A stretch of DNA of 64,000 nucleotides from Bog-113 sp965226755 (GCA_965226755.1 CBDDDT010000001.1:248001-312000); one strand, 5' to 3'; shown: positions 17,118-26,378, counted from the stretch's first letter. The notes: a model not told the origin generated them from the letters alone. A program made the numbers and translations.

Positions 17118-17893
17118 TCAGGGGAATGTTCTTATGTACACGCCGTTTTCGCAACCGGGTTCACGCATTCGCGTTGAGGAGACGCCTTGAGGGACCGGTA
17201 ATGCCCAGTCCTCGCGGACATGACTAAACACGTGGCTGCGCTCGCGCTTGCCCGGAGCGTCGCCCAGATACGGGAACAGGTCAGCGATCCATCCGGTCAC
17301 GCTGAAGGTTCCATAGGCCCTCTTCGGCTTGTAAATGGCCTGCCAGAAGGTCCGGTTGGGCGTGCCTGCAGCGGTGCGCACAAACTCATCGAGAATCGGG
17401 CGCAGCCGGGCCGCCCACCACTCCAGACCATAAGTTTCGAGCACTTCCACCCGCGCCCGGACGCGCTCCCAGTCCTCAAGCGATCCTTCTAATGTCATTT
17501 GAGGAATGCCGCAGACGCACATGAACCGATAGCTAAAGTAAGTGGAGTAACTATCCATCAGAACGATTTCGCTGGCCGCGCGGATGACGGGCGTGGTAGT
17601 GGAGAAGTCGCAGATCAACGATTCGTGGAGAACCGGATCGGAGGCGTCGCGGATCTGCGAGGAGATCGAATGGATGGCCGCGGCAAGGCTTGTGGTTTGG
17701 AAACCACGAGAGACGCCGTCAGTTCGCGGGAACCCTGGTGACGGACCAGACGGCCGCGCAGCGTTTCGGCGTTTTCGAGAATGTGAAGGCTGAAGCCTTG
17801 CGCGATGGTGAGCCAGATGGAATCGGGCGAGAGGGTTAGCGGGCGGTGCTCGCGGAAGGCGGTGTCCACCGCGGCAAGGAGCGCGTGGCGCAT
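17118..17893 (-). pseudogene. DUF4419-family gene, frameshifted and truncated
   Basis: Two adjoining minus-strand frames carry consecutive parts of one DUF4419 protein. The first (17615-17893) has EHRPLTLSPDSIWLTIAQGF and the second (17118-17618) has ICDFSTTTPVIRAASEIVLM, CGIPQMTLEGSLEDW and FSVTGWIADLFPYLGD. Reading the second frame back upstream gives sensible sequence (AAAIHSISSQIRDASDPVLH), so the break lies near 17690-17700, where a short conserved stretch also seems to be missing. The N-terminus starts late and the C-terminus ends in unrelated residues. I read it as a decayed gene rather than a single sequencing error. The function of DUF4419 is unknown. Confidence 0.7.
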
Positions 17894-18005
17894 GCTAGTG
17901 GACTGGACAACCGTTTGTTCCGGAATGATCTAGCTCGAAGTCAGGCCGATGGTGCTTGTCCGACTCTTCTAGCGCGCACAGTTTAATAGCGAGCGGCGTC
18001 AACCT

Positions 18006-19403
18006 TCAGTTCGCTAAGCGCTGCGCAGAATATACGGTTGTCGTCATTAGCGGGGTGACGCCGCTCAACGGCAGCGGCTCGCGGTGGATTCGAATCTCGA
18101 CGAGCGTAGTGGTGAACGGGCAGAAGAGCGCGTCCGCGCCGTTCGCGTACCCCGAGAGATCGAGCAGCACCGGCGACACTTCCGAAAGGGGCGCGGCGCC
18201 GAGGCCATAGCCTTGATAGCCGACCAGTTCCGTGCCCGACGAGGCGATCAGGCGCAGCCAAAGAGTACCGGCGCCGTGGGCGACTACGCCCGACGGGAGC
18301 CGGACGTGAAAGCAGCGAAAGCTCTTGTCGGCGGCATAGGCGTGAACGTCGAGATCGAAATTCGTCAGGTTGATGGCGCTCAGCGCGTCCCCTTCCAGTC
18401 CCGTGGGATTGGCGCTGAATAGATCGACGACATAATCCGGAACCGGGCTGCCGTACTCATCGACCACGTGGAACACAAACTGCTGCCAGCCGTCGTTGGG
18501 ACCGCTCTTATCCGCCTTCATCTTTTCGAGGGCGGGCTGGCTCCAAGATCTCGATTCCCCGAGCCAGGTTTCGAGAGTTTCAGGGGAGTCGATCTGGAGA
18601 AAACTGGCGACTTTGTCCGCCAGATCATCTTCCGGATCGGAAAGGATTGTGCCGTGATTCTTGCCGTCCACGGCGAACATGGGGATGGATTGCCTGCCTT
18701 CCGCCCAGTCGAGGATCGAAACTCTTTGAGCGTCGGGAGTGTTCCGCAGAAGGTCAATGATGAACTTCCGGGTGTTCAGGGCGCAACCGGCCCAGCGCAC
18801 GGTTCCGTCGGTGGCCGGCTTATCGACAAGTTCCTTAATTCCCTCATAGGGCTGGTTGCCGATGAACACGGCCACGTATGGGGAATCGGAACCGGTCGTG
18901 AAAGTGGGCTTAGCGGAGAGCAGATCGCGATGCGCCAGGTCCCAGGTAAATTCGCCGCCCAATTCGAGACCGTCCAGGATCTGGTCCCCGGCATTCAGGA
19001 AGTCGGGACCCAATTGTTTGCTGCCTTTGAAGAGGGCGCCCAGGAAGCTGCGGCCCTGATCGGCGAGCGGCGAACCCCAGGTCGCGGGCGCAAGGCCGAT
19101 GAGATGCTTCAGGTTCTTCGACCGGCTGGCGTCGTTGCACAGGTAAGCGCGGAGAACCAGCATGCCGGTGGAATGGACGATGGCGTCATAGGGCTCATCC
19201 GCCGGCCACTTGAGAAGGAAGAAAGCGCGGTTCAGCCCTTCGGCGAGATCGGGAATGGTGATCTCGTTGTTGAGGGAGATGTAATTGCAGATGTTGATGA
19301 GAGCGGCGTCGATTCCGCGCCGGCTTAACTTCGCGGCCCAGGTATCGAACGACTTCCCCTGATCGGAATATCCGTGAATCAGAACGATTTTATTGGCCGG
19401 CAT
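18006..19403 (-). CDS. Alpha/beta-hydrolase with C-terminal beta-rich domain
   Basis: The 465-residue protein begins directly with an alpha/beta-hydrolase strand and oxyanion loop (KIVLIHGYSDQGKSFDTW). The nucleophile elbow is VHSTGMLVLRAYL, with Ser inside HSTGM. The acid/base residues probably lie around FAVDGKNHGTIL (His about residue 255). From about residue 310 a separate beta-rich region follows (FVFHVVDEYGSPVPDYVVDL...LPSGVVAHGAGTLWLRL). No signal peptide is present, so it is cytoplasmic or exported by another route. Lipase or phospholipase activity is plausible but not shown. Confidence 0.75.
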   Translation of the reverse strand: MPANKIVLIHGYSDQGKSFDTWAAKLSRRGIDAALINICNYISLNNEITIPDLAEGLNRAFFLLKWPADEPYDAIVHSTGMLVLRAYLCNDASRSKNLKHLIGLAPATWGSPLADQGRSFLGALFKGSKQLGPDFLNAGDQILDGLELGGEFTWDLAHRDLLSAKPTFTTGSDSPYVAVFIGNQPYEGIKELVDKPATDGTVRWAGCALNTRKFIIDLLRNTPDAQRVSILDWAEGRQSIPMFAVDGKNHGTILSDPEDDLADKVASFLQIDSPETLETWLGESRSWSQPALEKMKADKSGPNDGWQQFVFHVVDEYGSPVPDYVVDLFSANPTGLEGDALSAINLTNFDLDVHAYAADKSFRCFHVRLPSGVVAHGAGTLWLRLIASSGTELVGYQGYGLGAAPLSEVSPVLLDLSGYANGADALFCPFTTTLVEIRIHREPLPLSGVTPLMTTTVYSAQRLAN

Positions 19404-19507
19404 GAATGTCTCCGCGACCGATTATGATATACCCGCGAACCAATACCCCGGGCTTTGTTGTCGGGTCTTCGACGCACGTTTAAGATGAGGACTATGGAGG
19501 TCTGTAA

Positions 19508-20278
19508 ATGAAAAGCCGTTTCGGGCGGTGCAGTTTTTTACTCCTGGTGGCCGTCGCCGCCGGTCTGGGCATGGCGGCCGCTGCCGGAGCGCCGCAGCAG
19601 AGCGGGATGGGCGACATGGGCAGCATGGCGCACATGGGCGACCACATGTACATGACCAAGCTCCGGCCGCCGAACCCGGCCGATCAGCAGAAGGCGGCGG
19701 CCATTCTGGCGGCGCTCCGGACGGCGATCGCTCCCTATCGGGACTACCACAAGGCTCTCGCGGACGGCTTTAAAATCTTCCTGCCGAACGTTCAGCAGCC
19801 TCAATATCACTTCACCAAACGTCAATACGCGGCCGCGGCGCAGATGAGCTTCGATCCTTCGAAACCGACATCGCTTCTTTATAAGAAGACCGGCGCGGAC
19901 CAGTACACCCTGGTCGGCGCGATGTACACCGATCGCGTAAACGCCACCGAGGACGAATTGAACCAGCGGGTTCCGCTCAGCGTGGCGCGCTGGCACCAGC
20001 ACGTCAACTTGTGCCAGGCGCCGCCGAGCGAAAGGGCAAACGCGAGGGTTGGAGCAGACCCGAAATTCGGCATGCGCGGGTCCATCACGACGAAACAGGC
20101 CTGCGACGCCGCTGGCGGCACGTTCCGCCCGCATCTATTCGGCTGGATGGTGCATATTTATCCGTTCGAAACCGACCCGAAGAAGATCTGGTCCGTGGAG
20201 GATGACGATGAAGGGCACGACAACATGGACCGATCGCCCGTGTCCGGGATGAATATGCCGGATATGAAGATGAATTAG
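19508..20278 (+). CDS. Secreted Met/His-rich protein of unknown function
   Basis: The 256-residue protein has a signal peptide (about residues 1-28), then a Met/His/Gly-rich segment (GMGDMGSMAHMGDHMYM). The globular part has conserved-looking features: DYHKALADGFKIFLPNVQQP, RWHQHVNLC, HLFGWMVHIYPFE. A second Met/His/Asp-rich tail (EGHDNMDRSPVSGMNMPDMK) closes it. The Met-rich ends recall periplasmic copper-handling proteins, but no known copper family is recognised, so metal binding is an inference. It is monocistronic, with a possible promoter in the 100 bases shared with the divergent hydrolase gene. Confidence 0.7.
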   Translation: MKSRFGRCSFLLLVAVAAGLGMAAAAGAPQQSGMGDMGSMAHMGDHMYMTKLRPPNPADQQKAAAILAALRTAIAPYRDYHKALADGFKIFLPNVQQPQYHFTKRQYAAAAQMSFDPSKPTSLLYKKTGADQYTLVGAMYTDRVNATEDELNQRVPLSVARWHQHVNLCQAPPSERANARVGADPKFGMRGSITTKQACDAAGGTFRPHLFGWMVHIYPFETDPKKIWSVEDDDEGHDNMDRSPVSGMNMPDMKMN

Positions 20279-20294
20279 CGAGAAGCCGCCGGTT

Positions 20295-21149
20295 CTAAAC
20301 GTCCACCCTGCGCACATCGGCTCGAGAGCGCAGGGCGCGAAGGCGGGCTTCCACTTCCCGCTGCTTCGCCTGGGTGATCAGCGCGCTCGCGATGCGCGGC
20401 GCGGCTTCGGAAAAGGGAAGGGAACCGGCGGGACGGCGCTGGGTCACTTTCGCGATATGAAAGCCGAAACGAGTCTCGAAAACCGGGGACGCGCGATACA
20501 ACGGCAGAGCGAATACAATCTCTTCAAACTCAGGAACCATCTCGCCGCGCGAGAGAAAACCGAGCGTTCCGCCGCCGCCGGGGCAATCCGAGTGATGCCG
20601 GGCGAGCGCGGAGAAATCCGCACCGTCACGGAGTTCCTGGGCGACTCGATACATCCGACGCCGGGCGTCCTCGCGCTCATCCGCATGGTGAACGTTCTTG
20701 ACGATCTGCACGACGAACAATGACTCGGGAAGGTAGAAGCGGTCGCGGTAGGCAGCGTAAGCCTGACGGACGGTTCGCGCGGGAGGGTCTTGCACGCCGG
20801 CGGTCCACAGCTCCACAAGCTTGTCGATCCTGAGCCGCCGTTCCATTTCGGCGCGCGTCTCAGCCGAATCCATACCGGCGCGACACGCGCCAGCGCCATT
20901 TCCCGGGGGCAGCAGCTGAGCGAGCGCGGCGCCCACTTCGCGGGGCGCGACCGGGATGGCCAGACGCGCAGCTTCCTGTTCGAGAAGGACTCGCTCGATC
21001 AGCAACTCTTCGGCTAGTGCAAGGCAGCGCAGCGCCGCGTCGGGACCGATTTCGCCGCCGTTCGATAAGCCTTCCTCGCGCAGGCGCGCGGCTTCGGCGC
21101 GAATCGCCTGGGCGCTTATCGGTGACCCGTTTACTTTGAGGATGGCCAC
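20295..21149 (-). CDS. Parvulin-type peptidyl-prolyl isomerase (PpiC/SurA-like)
   Basis: From the GTG at 21149 the protein has 284 residues. A SurA/PrsA-like N-terminal helical region (VAILKVNGSPISAQAI onward) is followed by a parvulin domain from about residue 150, with the hallmarks ADFSALARHHSDCPGGGGTL, GFLSRGEMVPEFEEIVFAL and TRFGFHIAKVTQRRPA. It catalyses cis-trans isomerisation of proline bonds and may act as a chaperone. No signal peptide is evident, which is unusual for SurA-like proteins. It starts 4 bases after the stop of the formylglycine-generating-enzyme gene, so the two are probably co-translated. Confidence 0.85.
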   Translation of the reverse strand: MAILKVNGSPISAQAIRAEAARLREEGLSNGGEIGPDAALRCLALAEELLIERVLLEQEAARLAIPVAPREVGAALAQLLPPGNGAGACRAGMDSAETRAEMERRLRIDKLVELWTAGVQDPPARTVRQAYAAYRDRFYLPESLFVVQIVKNVHHADEREDARRRMYRVAQELRDGADFSALARHHSDCPGGGGTLGFLSRGEMVPEFEEIVFALPLYRASPVFETRFGFHIAKVTQRRPAGSLPFSEAAPRIASALITQAKQREVEARLRALRSRADVRRVDV

Positions 21150-21153
21150 GCGG

Positions 21154-21990
21154 CTAATCCCGCACGCAGCGGAAGCCGATGTTGCTGGTGGAGCTGTCGG
21201 GCGTATTCGAGGTGCGCGCCGCCACGCGGTATCGGTTGCAGTAGGACGCGTGACAAAGAAAGGAGCCGCCCTTGAGTAGCTTGGATCTGCCGTTATCCGG
21301 GCCGACCGGATTGTCGCGCGTGGCGGAAAGATGGAAATCCGCCGAGAACCAGTCGCCGCACCACTCCCATACGTTTCCGGTGATGGAAAGAAGGCCGAAC
21401 GCATTGGGCGGATACGCGTCGACAGGCGCGACGGCTTCGTAGCCGTCCTCGGCGGTGTTAAGAACGGGGAACTCGCCTTGCCAGATGTTGCAGAGGTGCT
21501 GTCCAAGGGGAGTGAGTTCGTCGCCCCAAGGATAGAGTTTCTGTTCCAGGCCGCCACGGGCCGCGAATTCCCACTCGGCTTCGGTGGGGAGGCGCTTGCC
21601 GGCCCACGCCGCGTAGGCGGCCGCATCGTCCCAGGAGACGTGAACGGCGGGGTGATTCTGACGCTGGTTGATGGAGGAATCGGGGCCTTCGGGATGCCGC
21701 CAGTCCGCGCCGTCGACGCGGCGCCACCACGGGACGCCCGCCGGTGATTCCGTCGTCTGATCCGCATTCCGCAATTGCCCGGCGAATACAAACGACCAAC
21801 CGAAACGCTCCGCGGCGGTCGCATACCCGGTGGCGCGGATGAATTCGGCAAAGCGGCTGTTGGTGACGGGGGCGCGATCGATATGAAAGCTATCTAGCTG
21901 TATGGCGCGAATCGGGCCTTCGCCATCCGCGGGGAAGCCCTCCGCTATCTCGGCGCCCATCAGAAAACGGGAGGAATCGAGCTTGAGCAT
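21154..21990 (-). CDS. Formylglycine-generating enzyme (SUMF1/FGE family)
   Basis: Starting from the ATG at 21990 the protein has 278 residues. It carries the complete FGE signature: VHVSWDDAAAYAAWAGKRLP, EAEWEFAARGG, GNVWEWCGDWF and, near the end, GGSFLCHASYCNRYRVAART followed by SNTPDSSTSNIGFRC. The two active-site cysteines that bind copper in true FGEs are present at C246 and C251, so this is a likely genuine sulfatase-activating oxidase rather than a distant SUMF1-fold protein. It converts a Cys in CxPxR of sulfatases to formylglycine. No sulfatase gene lies in the window. The open frame extends 45 codons further upstream, but that part looks non-coding. Confidence 0.9.
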   Translation of the reverse strand: MLKLDSSRFLMGAEIAEGFPADGEGPIRAIQLDSFHIDRAPVTNSRFAEFIRATGYATAAERFGWSFVFAGQLRNADQTTESPAGVPWWRRVDGADWRHPEGPDSSINQRQNHPAVHVSWDDAAAYAAWAGKRLPTEAEWEFAARGGLEQKLYPWGDELTPLGQHLCNIWQGEFPVLNTAEDGYEAVAPVDAYPPNAFGLLSITGNVWEWCGDWFSADFHLSATRDNPVGPDNGRSKLLKGGSFLCHASYCNRYRVAARTSNTPDSSTSNIGFRCVRD

Positions 21991-22202
21991 GTCCTCGGCG
22001 GACCCCCGCGTGGCGCGTTCCCGCGCTTGCGAGCGGAGTTGCGAAGAGTGCAGAATGGAGCCGCGAACGAGGCTCGGCACGCAGCAGGGTCGCGGCTGCG
22101 CCGGAGTGGTCAACACAGATGGCACAAAAAAGAGTAGAGCGGGAGAAGCCCGGCTTATTCTCCACGATTTTTGCTTTTGGGATTATTACAGAGAAGAATT
22201 GC

Positions 22203-22249
22203 GAGTTGCGCAGGGGATTTCCGGTGTTCCTGGAACCCCTGCGCAACTC
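22203..22249. repeat. Long inverted repeat (hairpin) between FGE and DUF3494 genes
   Basis: GAGTTGCGCAGGGG (22203-22216) and its exact complement CCCCTGCGCAACTC (22236-22249) form a 14 bp stem with a 19-base loop. There is no T-run on either side, so it is not a textbook intrinsic terminator. The surrounding stretch 21991-22320 holds no other gene I can support. Confidence 0.7.
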
Positions 22250-22320
22250 CCTCCACTCAGAGGTTCCTCGCTGCGCGGGCGCGCGCCAGAAAGCTTCTGA
22301 GGTGCTGCGTGTCGCCGCGC

Positions 22321-23148
22321 TTACGCGACCGGCGAACGTCTTGCTGCCCAAGGCAGAAATCGAGATTTCAGGCGCCGGCCGCCAACTACCAGGCCGAGCA
22401 GGAGAACAACGCTGGACAGCGCGGCAGTTCCGGGCTCGGGAACCGCGCCGAAGGCTTCACAACCCACGGTGCCGATGGAAACATTATTGGTATCCAGCGT
22501 CACGGCGCCGTTCACCGCCAATGCCCTGCCGCACGGCATGTCGGCCCCAGTGTTCATAGTGATGCTGGTGAGCGCGAGGATATTGCCGGCAAACTGCGTG
22601 TCAGTGCCGAGGGTCGCGGAACTTCCAACTTGCCAGAACACGTCGTCGCCTTCTCCGCCGTCGCTAAAAAGGACGGAAGCGTCGCTGGCGGTTGTCAAAG
22701 TGCTGCCGATCTGGAAGACAAAGACAGCGTTGGGGTCGCCCAAGTCGTTGAGCGTGAGTTGTCCGGTTAGCTGAGCGGAGGAAGAAAAGCAGTACACCCC
22801 GGGGGTGAGAGTGAGACCGCCCAAGTTCTGACCGGTCAGGGAAGTTCCGCAGGCCTCGCCCGCGGCGAAGTTGTAGGCGGTGGTCAGATCCGTTTGCGCC
22901 TGCATTGCGATGGCGTCGGCGGAATGCATTGTCCCCCCCGTGACGATTCCGGGTGGGAATCCGGTGATGGCGGTTCCGGGCCAGACCCCCAAATTTCCAT
23001 TGATGGTCGTCAGTCCGGTGTTGGTCACGGTCGACCCGGCGAGGACGGCGAAGTCGTCGGCGATGCCAAGATCTACGTTTATAGCCCCGGCGTATGCGCT
23101 CACTGCCCAAAATGGGAGCGCCATTAAAAAAATGCTGCGAACTTTCAT
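22321..23148 (-). CDS. DUF3494 ice-binding-like protein with PEP-CTERM sorting tail
   Basis: The protein has 275 residues, a signal peptide (MKVRSIFLMALPFWAVSAYA) and the DUF3494 opening LGIADDFAVLAGSTVTNTGL, then TINGNLGVWPGTAITGFPPG. Repetitive beta-helix-like sequence (LGGLTLTPGVYCFSSSAQLT; FQIGSTLTTASDASV) follows. The C-terminus, VPEPGTAALSSVVLLLG followed by an Arg-rich end, is a PEP-CTERM signal recognised by exosortase. DUF3494 includes antifreeze and ice-recrystallisation proteins as well as adhesins. ATG 23148 is taken as start because the signal peptide begins there. Confidence 0.88.
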   Translation of the reverse strand: MKVRSIFLMALPFWAVSAYAGAINVDLGIADDFAVLAGSTVTNTGLTTINGNLGVWPGTAITGFPPGIVTGGTMHSADAIAMQAQTDLTTAYNFAAGEACGTSLTGQNLGGLTLTPGVYCFSSSAQLTGQLTLNDLGDPNAVFVFQIGSTLTTASDASVLFSDGGEGDDVFWQVGSSATLGTDTQFAGNILALTSITMNTGADMPCGRALAVNGAVTLDTNNVSIGTVGCEAFGAVPEPGTAALSSVVLLLGLVVGGRRLKSRFLPWAARRSPVA

Positions 23149-23298
23149 TCTGCTTCCTCGATTTTGCGCTAACAAATGTCTCGTATTACCGCGTTGAATA
23201 CAGGGTAATGACGGCTGTGAGACGTTGTCTGGTCAAAATTGACCACAATTGAATATTAATTATTGAGAAGTAATAAAATTCGAGGGGATTATTTTTAG

Positions 23299-23946
23299 TT
23301 ACGCCACAATGCTGAACAAAGAGCTGCGCACGAGGAGATGCCCGTTGTACTCGACGAAGCGCAAATCGCGAAACCGGTTCATAAAAAAGCTAATCCGCGA
23401 ACGAGTGGTTCCGACGATCTCGGCCAGCAGTTCCTGGCTGATTTTCGGAATGACGACTTCGGTTTGACCTTCGTGTTCGAAGTTGGCCAGAAGAAGGAGA
23501 ACCCGAGCCAGGCGTTTTTCGCTGGAGTTAAAAAGCTGATCGACGAGATCCTCCTCGATCCGGATGTTGCGGGCTAGGGCGTGATGCAGGAGGACCTTCG
23601 CGAACGCCGGTTCAGCGTGCAGCAGCGCGACCACGTCATCCTTGTTCAGCCGCATGATGGCGGAATGGAACATGGCGGTGGCGCTGGCCGTGCGGCGGGT
23701 CTGGCCGGCCAGGCAACTCTCGCCAAAAAAATCGTTCGGCCCAAGGATGGCGGTTACGGCTTCTTTGCCTCGGGCGGAAACCACCGAGAGCTTGACTTTC
23801 CCTTTCTGGATATGGAAAATCGAGTCGGCCGGATCGCCCTGCGAAAAAATCTGCTGGTTTTTCTGGTAGTCCGCCAGCAATTTCCCGGGACCCGGCTCGG
23901 CCAGAAATGCCGCGGGATCGAATGAGATTATTTCCTTTGCTTTCAT
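23299..23946 (-). CDS. Crp/Fnr-family transcriptional regulator
   Basis: The 215-residue protein has an N-terminal cyclic-nucleotide-binding-type beta-roll (about 25-140: NQQIFSQGDPADSIFHIQKG, LGPNDFFGESCLAGQ) and a C-terminal winged helix-turn-helix (SQELLAEIVGTTRSRISFFM). The phosphate-binding cassette is incomplete compared with E. coli CRP and there are no Fnr-type cysteines, so the ligand is uncertain. It stands alone, with about 270 bases on its upstream side that contain no gene. Confidence 0.9.
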   Translation of the reverse strand: MKAKEIISFDPAAFLAEPGPGKLLADYQKNQQIFSQGDPADSIFHIQKGKVKLSVVSARGKEAVTAILGPNDFFGESCLAGQTRRTASATAMFHSAIMRLNKDDVVALLHAEPAFAKVLLHHALARNIRIEEDLVDQLFNSSEKRLARVLLLLANFEHEGQTEVVIPKISQELLAEIVGTTRSRISFFMNRFRDLRFVEYNGHLLVRSSLFSIVA

Positions 23947-24212
23947 AAGAAGTAATCCATCTGGTCGAGTATACAGACGTTAACTGAAGGATTCAGTCGC
24001 TAATCAGGATGAATCGTGTCGTATTCGACAAAGTAATCCTCGAAGGTATGCGCGCTTCGCAATTAATCGATTTTTTCAACTCCGTTGTTTCGCGCGGTGA
24101 TGGCGAACAAATGCCGCCTTCCGGCAAGAGAGTTGTAGCGATTTGTCGGCGCACGCTCAATTTCTGCCCTGCCGCGAAGTTTTCCTGATTAGATAGTTGC
24201 TTCGAGAATCCT

Positions 24213-26378
24213 ATGGCTTCCTCGCGCTGCCCGCGCCTGCTTCTTGTGCTCCTGCTGGGAACTTCAGCCTGGGCCCAGAAAACGCTTTTCTTTGACGCTC
24301 CGCCCCGGGATCACGTCCTGCCTTCTTCGCCTGAACTTGGCGTGGTGGGGGATTTCACCGGAGACGGCATTCCGGACATCGTGGCGATCGGGGATTTTGA
24401 GATTTCCGTGCTGGCGGGGAAAGGCGATGGGAGTTTCGCGCTGCCCGTTTCCACCACGATCCAGGACCTTGGATACCTCGGGGCCGTGGTGGGGGATTTC
24501 AACGGTGACGGCAACCTCGATCTGGCGGCGACAGCCCAGCCGAACGGAATCGCGATTTTTCTGGGAGACGGGCACGGCCGGTTTACGGCGCTCCCGGTTG
24601 TGCCGCTGAGTTCAATCAGCTACGGTTTGGCGGTCGCGGACGTCAACCACGACGGCAACCTGGACGTGGTGACGGCTACCGATACGACCGTCACCGTTCT
24701 GTTGGGGAATGGAGGCGGCGGCTTCGGTCCCGCGCTTCAGACCGCGGTACCGAGCGGCGTCCAGCAGCTCCGCGTGGGTGATTTCAACGGGGACGGCAAT
24801 GTGGACGTTGCGGCGCAGACGGTCAGCGGGCCGGCTAACCTGTTGATCCTTCTGGGGCTGGGTAACGGGAAATTTCAGGCGGCTGAAGAATACGACCTGC
24901 AGAGCGGTTTAGGTCAATTCGCGGTGGGCGATGTGAACGGGGACGGGAAGTTGGATTTGGTGGCGGTGTCTGGGGAAGGCGTGGCGGTGCTGCTGGGCGA
25001 CGGGGATGGAAGCTTCCAACCTCCCAGCTTTGTGAAAGGCGTGGAATTTGGAGTATTCCTGACGCTGTCGGACTTCGACGGAGACGGCAAACTCGATTTT
25101 GCGCTCGTCACCAATGTGCAATCGGCGTCGCTGTGGTTAGGCGACGGCATGGGCGGTTTCACCAAGTCGTCCGCGGCGACGCTGGGCTATGACCCCGGAC
25201 CGGTCTCCGTGGCCGACTTCAATGGAGACGGCCGTCCGGATCTGGCTACCGTGGAAATCACGACGCCCTATGCTTCGGTCCTCTTCACGGGTGCGGGAGG
25301 ACGACTGCTGCAGGCGCCGGAGTATGCCTCGGGAATCCCGGCGCAGCCGACGGACGCGATTGCGCTGGACTTGAACAACGATGGCAAACCGGACGTCGTC
25401 ACGTCGGAGAATGCGGCCGCGGTGTCAGTTCTGTTAGGGACCGGAAACGGCGGCGCGGCGCTCCAGACCGCCGTGAACATTTCGCTGCCGGGGACGATTC
25501 CGGTCGCCCTCGCCGCCGGGGACCTAAATCGCGACGGCAAGCCCGACGTGGCGGTCGCCGATCTCAATGGGACGGTGCAGATTCTCCTCGGCAAGGGGGA
25601 CGGGACTTTCCGGATCGGCAAAAGCCTGCTTGCGGCGGGACAGCCCGGCTCGATTACGACCGGCGACTTCAATGGCGACGGCAATCCCGATCTGGCGGTC
25701 GGAGACGAATCCTCTTCCGCGGTGATTGTTTACCTCGGAAAAGGCGATGGGACATTCGGACCGCCCGCAACTTATCACGTTCCGAACTATGCGACGTTTG
25801 TGGCGGCCGGCGATTTCAACGGGGACGGGCGGTCGGACCTGGTGGTGGCGGAGGGGATCGCGGCGGAGACGCCGGGCGGCGGAGTCATTCTATTCGCGAA
25901 TCCGGACGGCACTTTGCAGGCTCCCGTCACCATAACGAACGCGAGCTTATTCGTACGGGTGGTGCTGGCGGATGTGAACGGAGATGGAAACCTGGACGCC
26001 GTTTTCCAGTCAATCGGCGGCTTCTATTACGGGTTTCTGGGAAACGGCGACGGAACCTTCCAGTCGCCGAAGTATTTCAAGGGCAACTTAGAGGCGGCGC
26101 GCTTCCTTTTTGTCGATTTGAACGGAGACGGCAAGCTGGATCTGGCCTCGGCGGGCTATGCTTCGAACGCCATTTCGGTGTTGCCGGGGGACGGGAACGG
26201 GAACTTCTCGCGTGAGATCGCCTACGGCGCGGGGCGCAGTCCGGGCGTGATCGTCGCGGGGGACTTCAACGGCGATGGGAAGCCGGATCTGATGACTCTG
26301 GAAAACGCGAATTACGAGGTGGGCCAACATCTCGTCTCCACCGCGACTTACACGCTGCTTCTCAACACGGCGCCCTGA
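24213..26378 (+). CDS. Secreted FG-GAP/VCBS-repeat beta-propeller protein
   Basis: The 721-residue protein has a signal peptide (MASSRCPRLLLVLLLGTSAWA). About fourteen repeats follow, each with a calcium-loop motif of the type GDFNGDGNLDLAAT (DxNxDGxxD), for example near residues 47, 96, 147, 190, 235, 290 and onward to the C-terminus. This is the integrin-alpha-like FG-GAP/VCBS propeller architecture, probably two stacked propellers. Such proteins are exported, bind calcium and are thought to act in adhesion or polymer binding. No anchor or sorting tail is visible. The gene is free-standing. Confidence 0.9.
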   Translation: MASSRCPRLLLVLLLGTSAWAQKTLFFDAPPRDHVLPSSPELGVVGDFTGDGIPDIVAIGDFEISVLAGKGDGSFALPVSTTIQDLGYLGAVVGDFNGDGNLDLAATAQPNGIAIFLGDGHGRFTALPVVPLSSISYGLAVADVNHDGNLDVVTATDTTVTVLLGNGGGGFGPALQTAVPSGVQQLRVGDFNGDGNVDVAAQTVSGPANLLILLGLGNGKFQAAEEYDLQSGLGQFAVGDVNGDGKLDLVAVSGEGVAVLLGDGDGSFQPPSFVKGVEFGVFLTLSDFDGDGKLDFALVTNVQSASLWLGDGMGGFTKSSAATLGYDPGPVSVADFNGDGRPDLATVEITTPYASVLFTGAGGRLLQAPEYASGIPAQPTDAIALDLNNDGKPDVVTSENAAAVSVLLGTGNGGAALQTAVNISLPGTIPVALAAGDLNRDGKPDVAVADLNGTVQILLGKGDGTFRIGKSLLAAGQPGSITTGDFNGDGNPDLAVGDESSSAVIVYLGKGDGTFGPPATYHVPNYATFVAAGDFNGDGRSDLVVAEGIAAETPGGGVILFANPDGTLQAPVTITNASLFVRVVLADVNGDGNLDAVFQSIGGFYYGFLGNGDGTFQSPKYFKGNLEAARFLFVDLNGDGKLDLASAGYASNAISVLPGDGNGNFSREIAYGAGRSPGVIVAGDFNGDGKPDLMTLENANYEVGQHLVSTATYTLLLNTAP

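Noticed and set aside
20295..21851. A 518-codon minus-strand open frame
   Set aside because: The first part is a shadow of the formylglycine-generating enzyme; only the part from 21149 is the parvulin.
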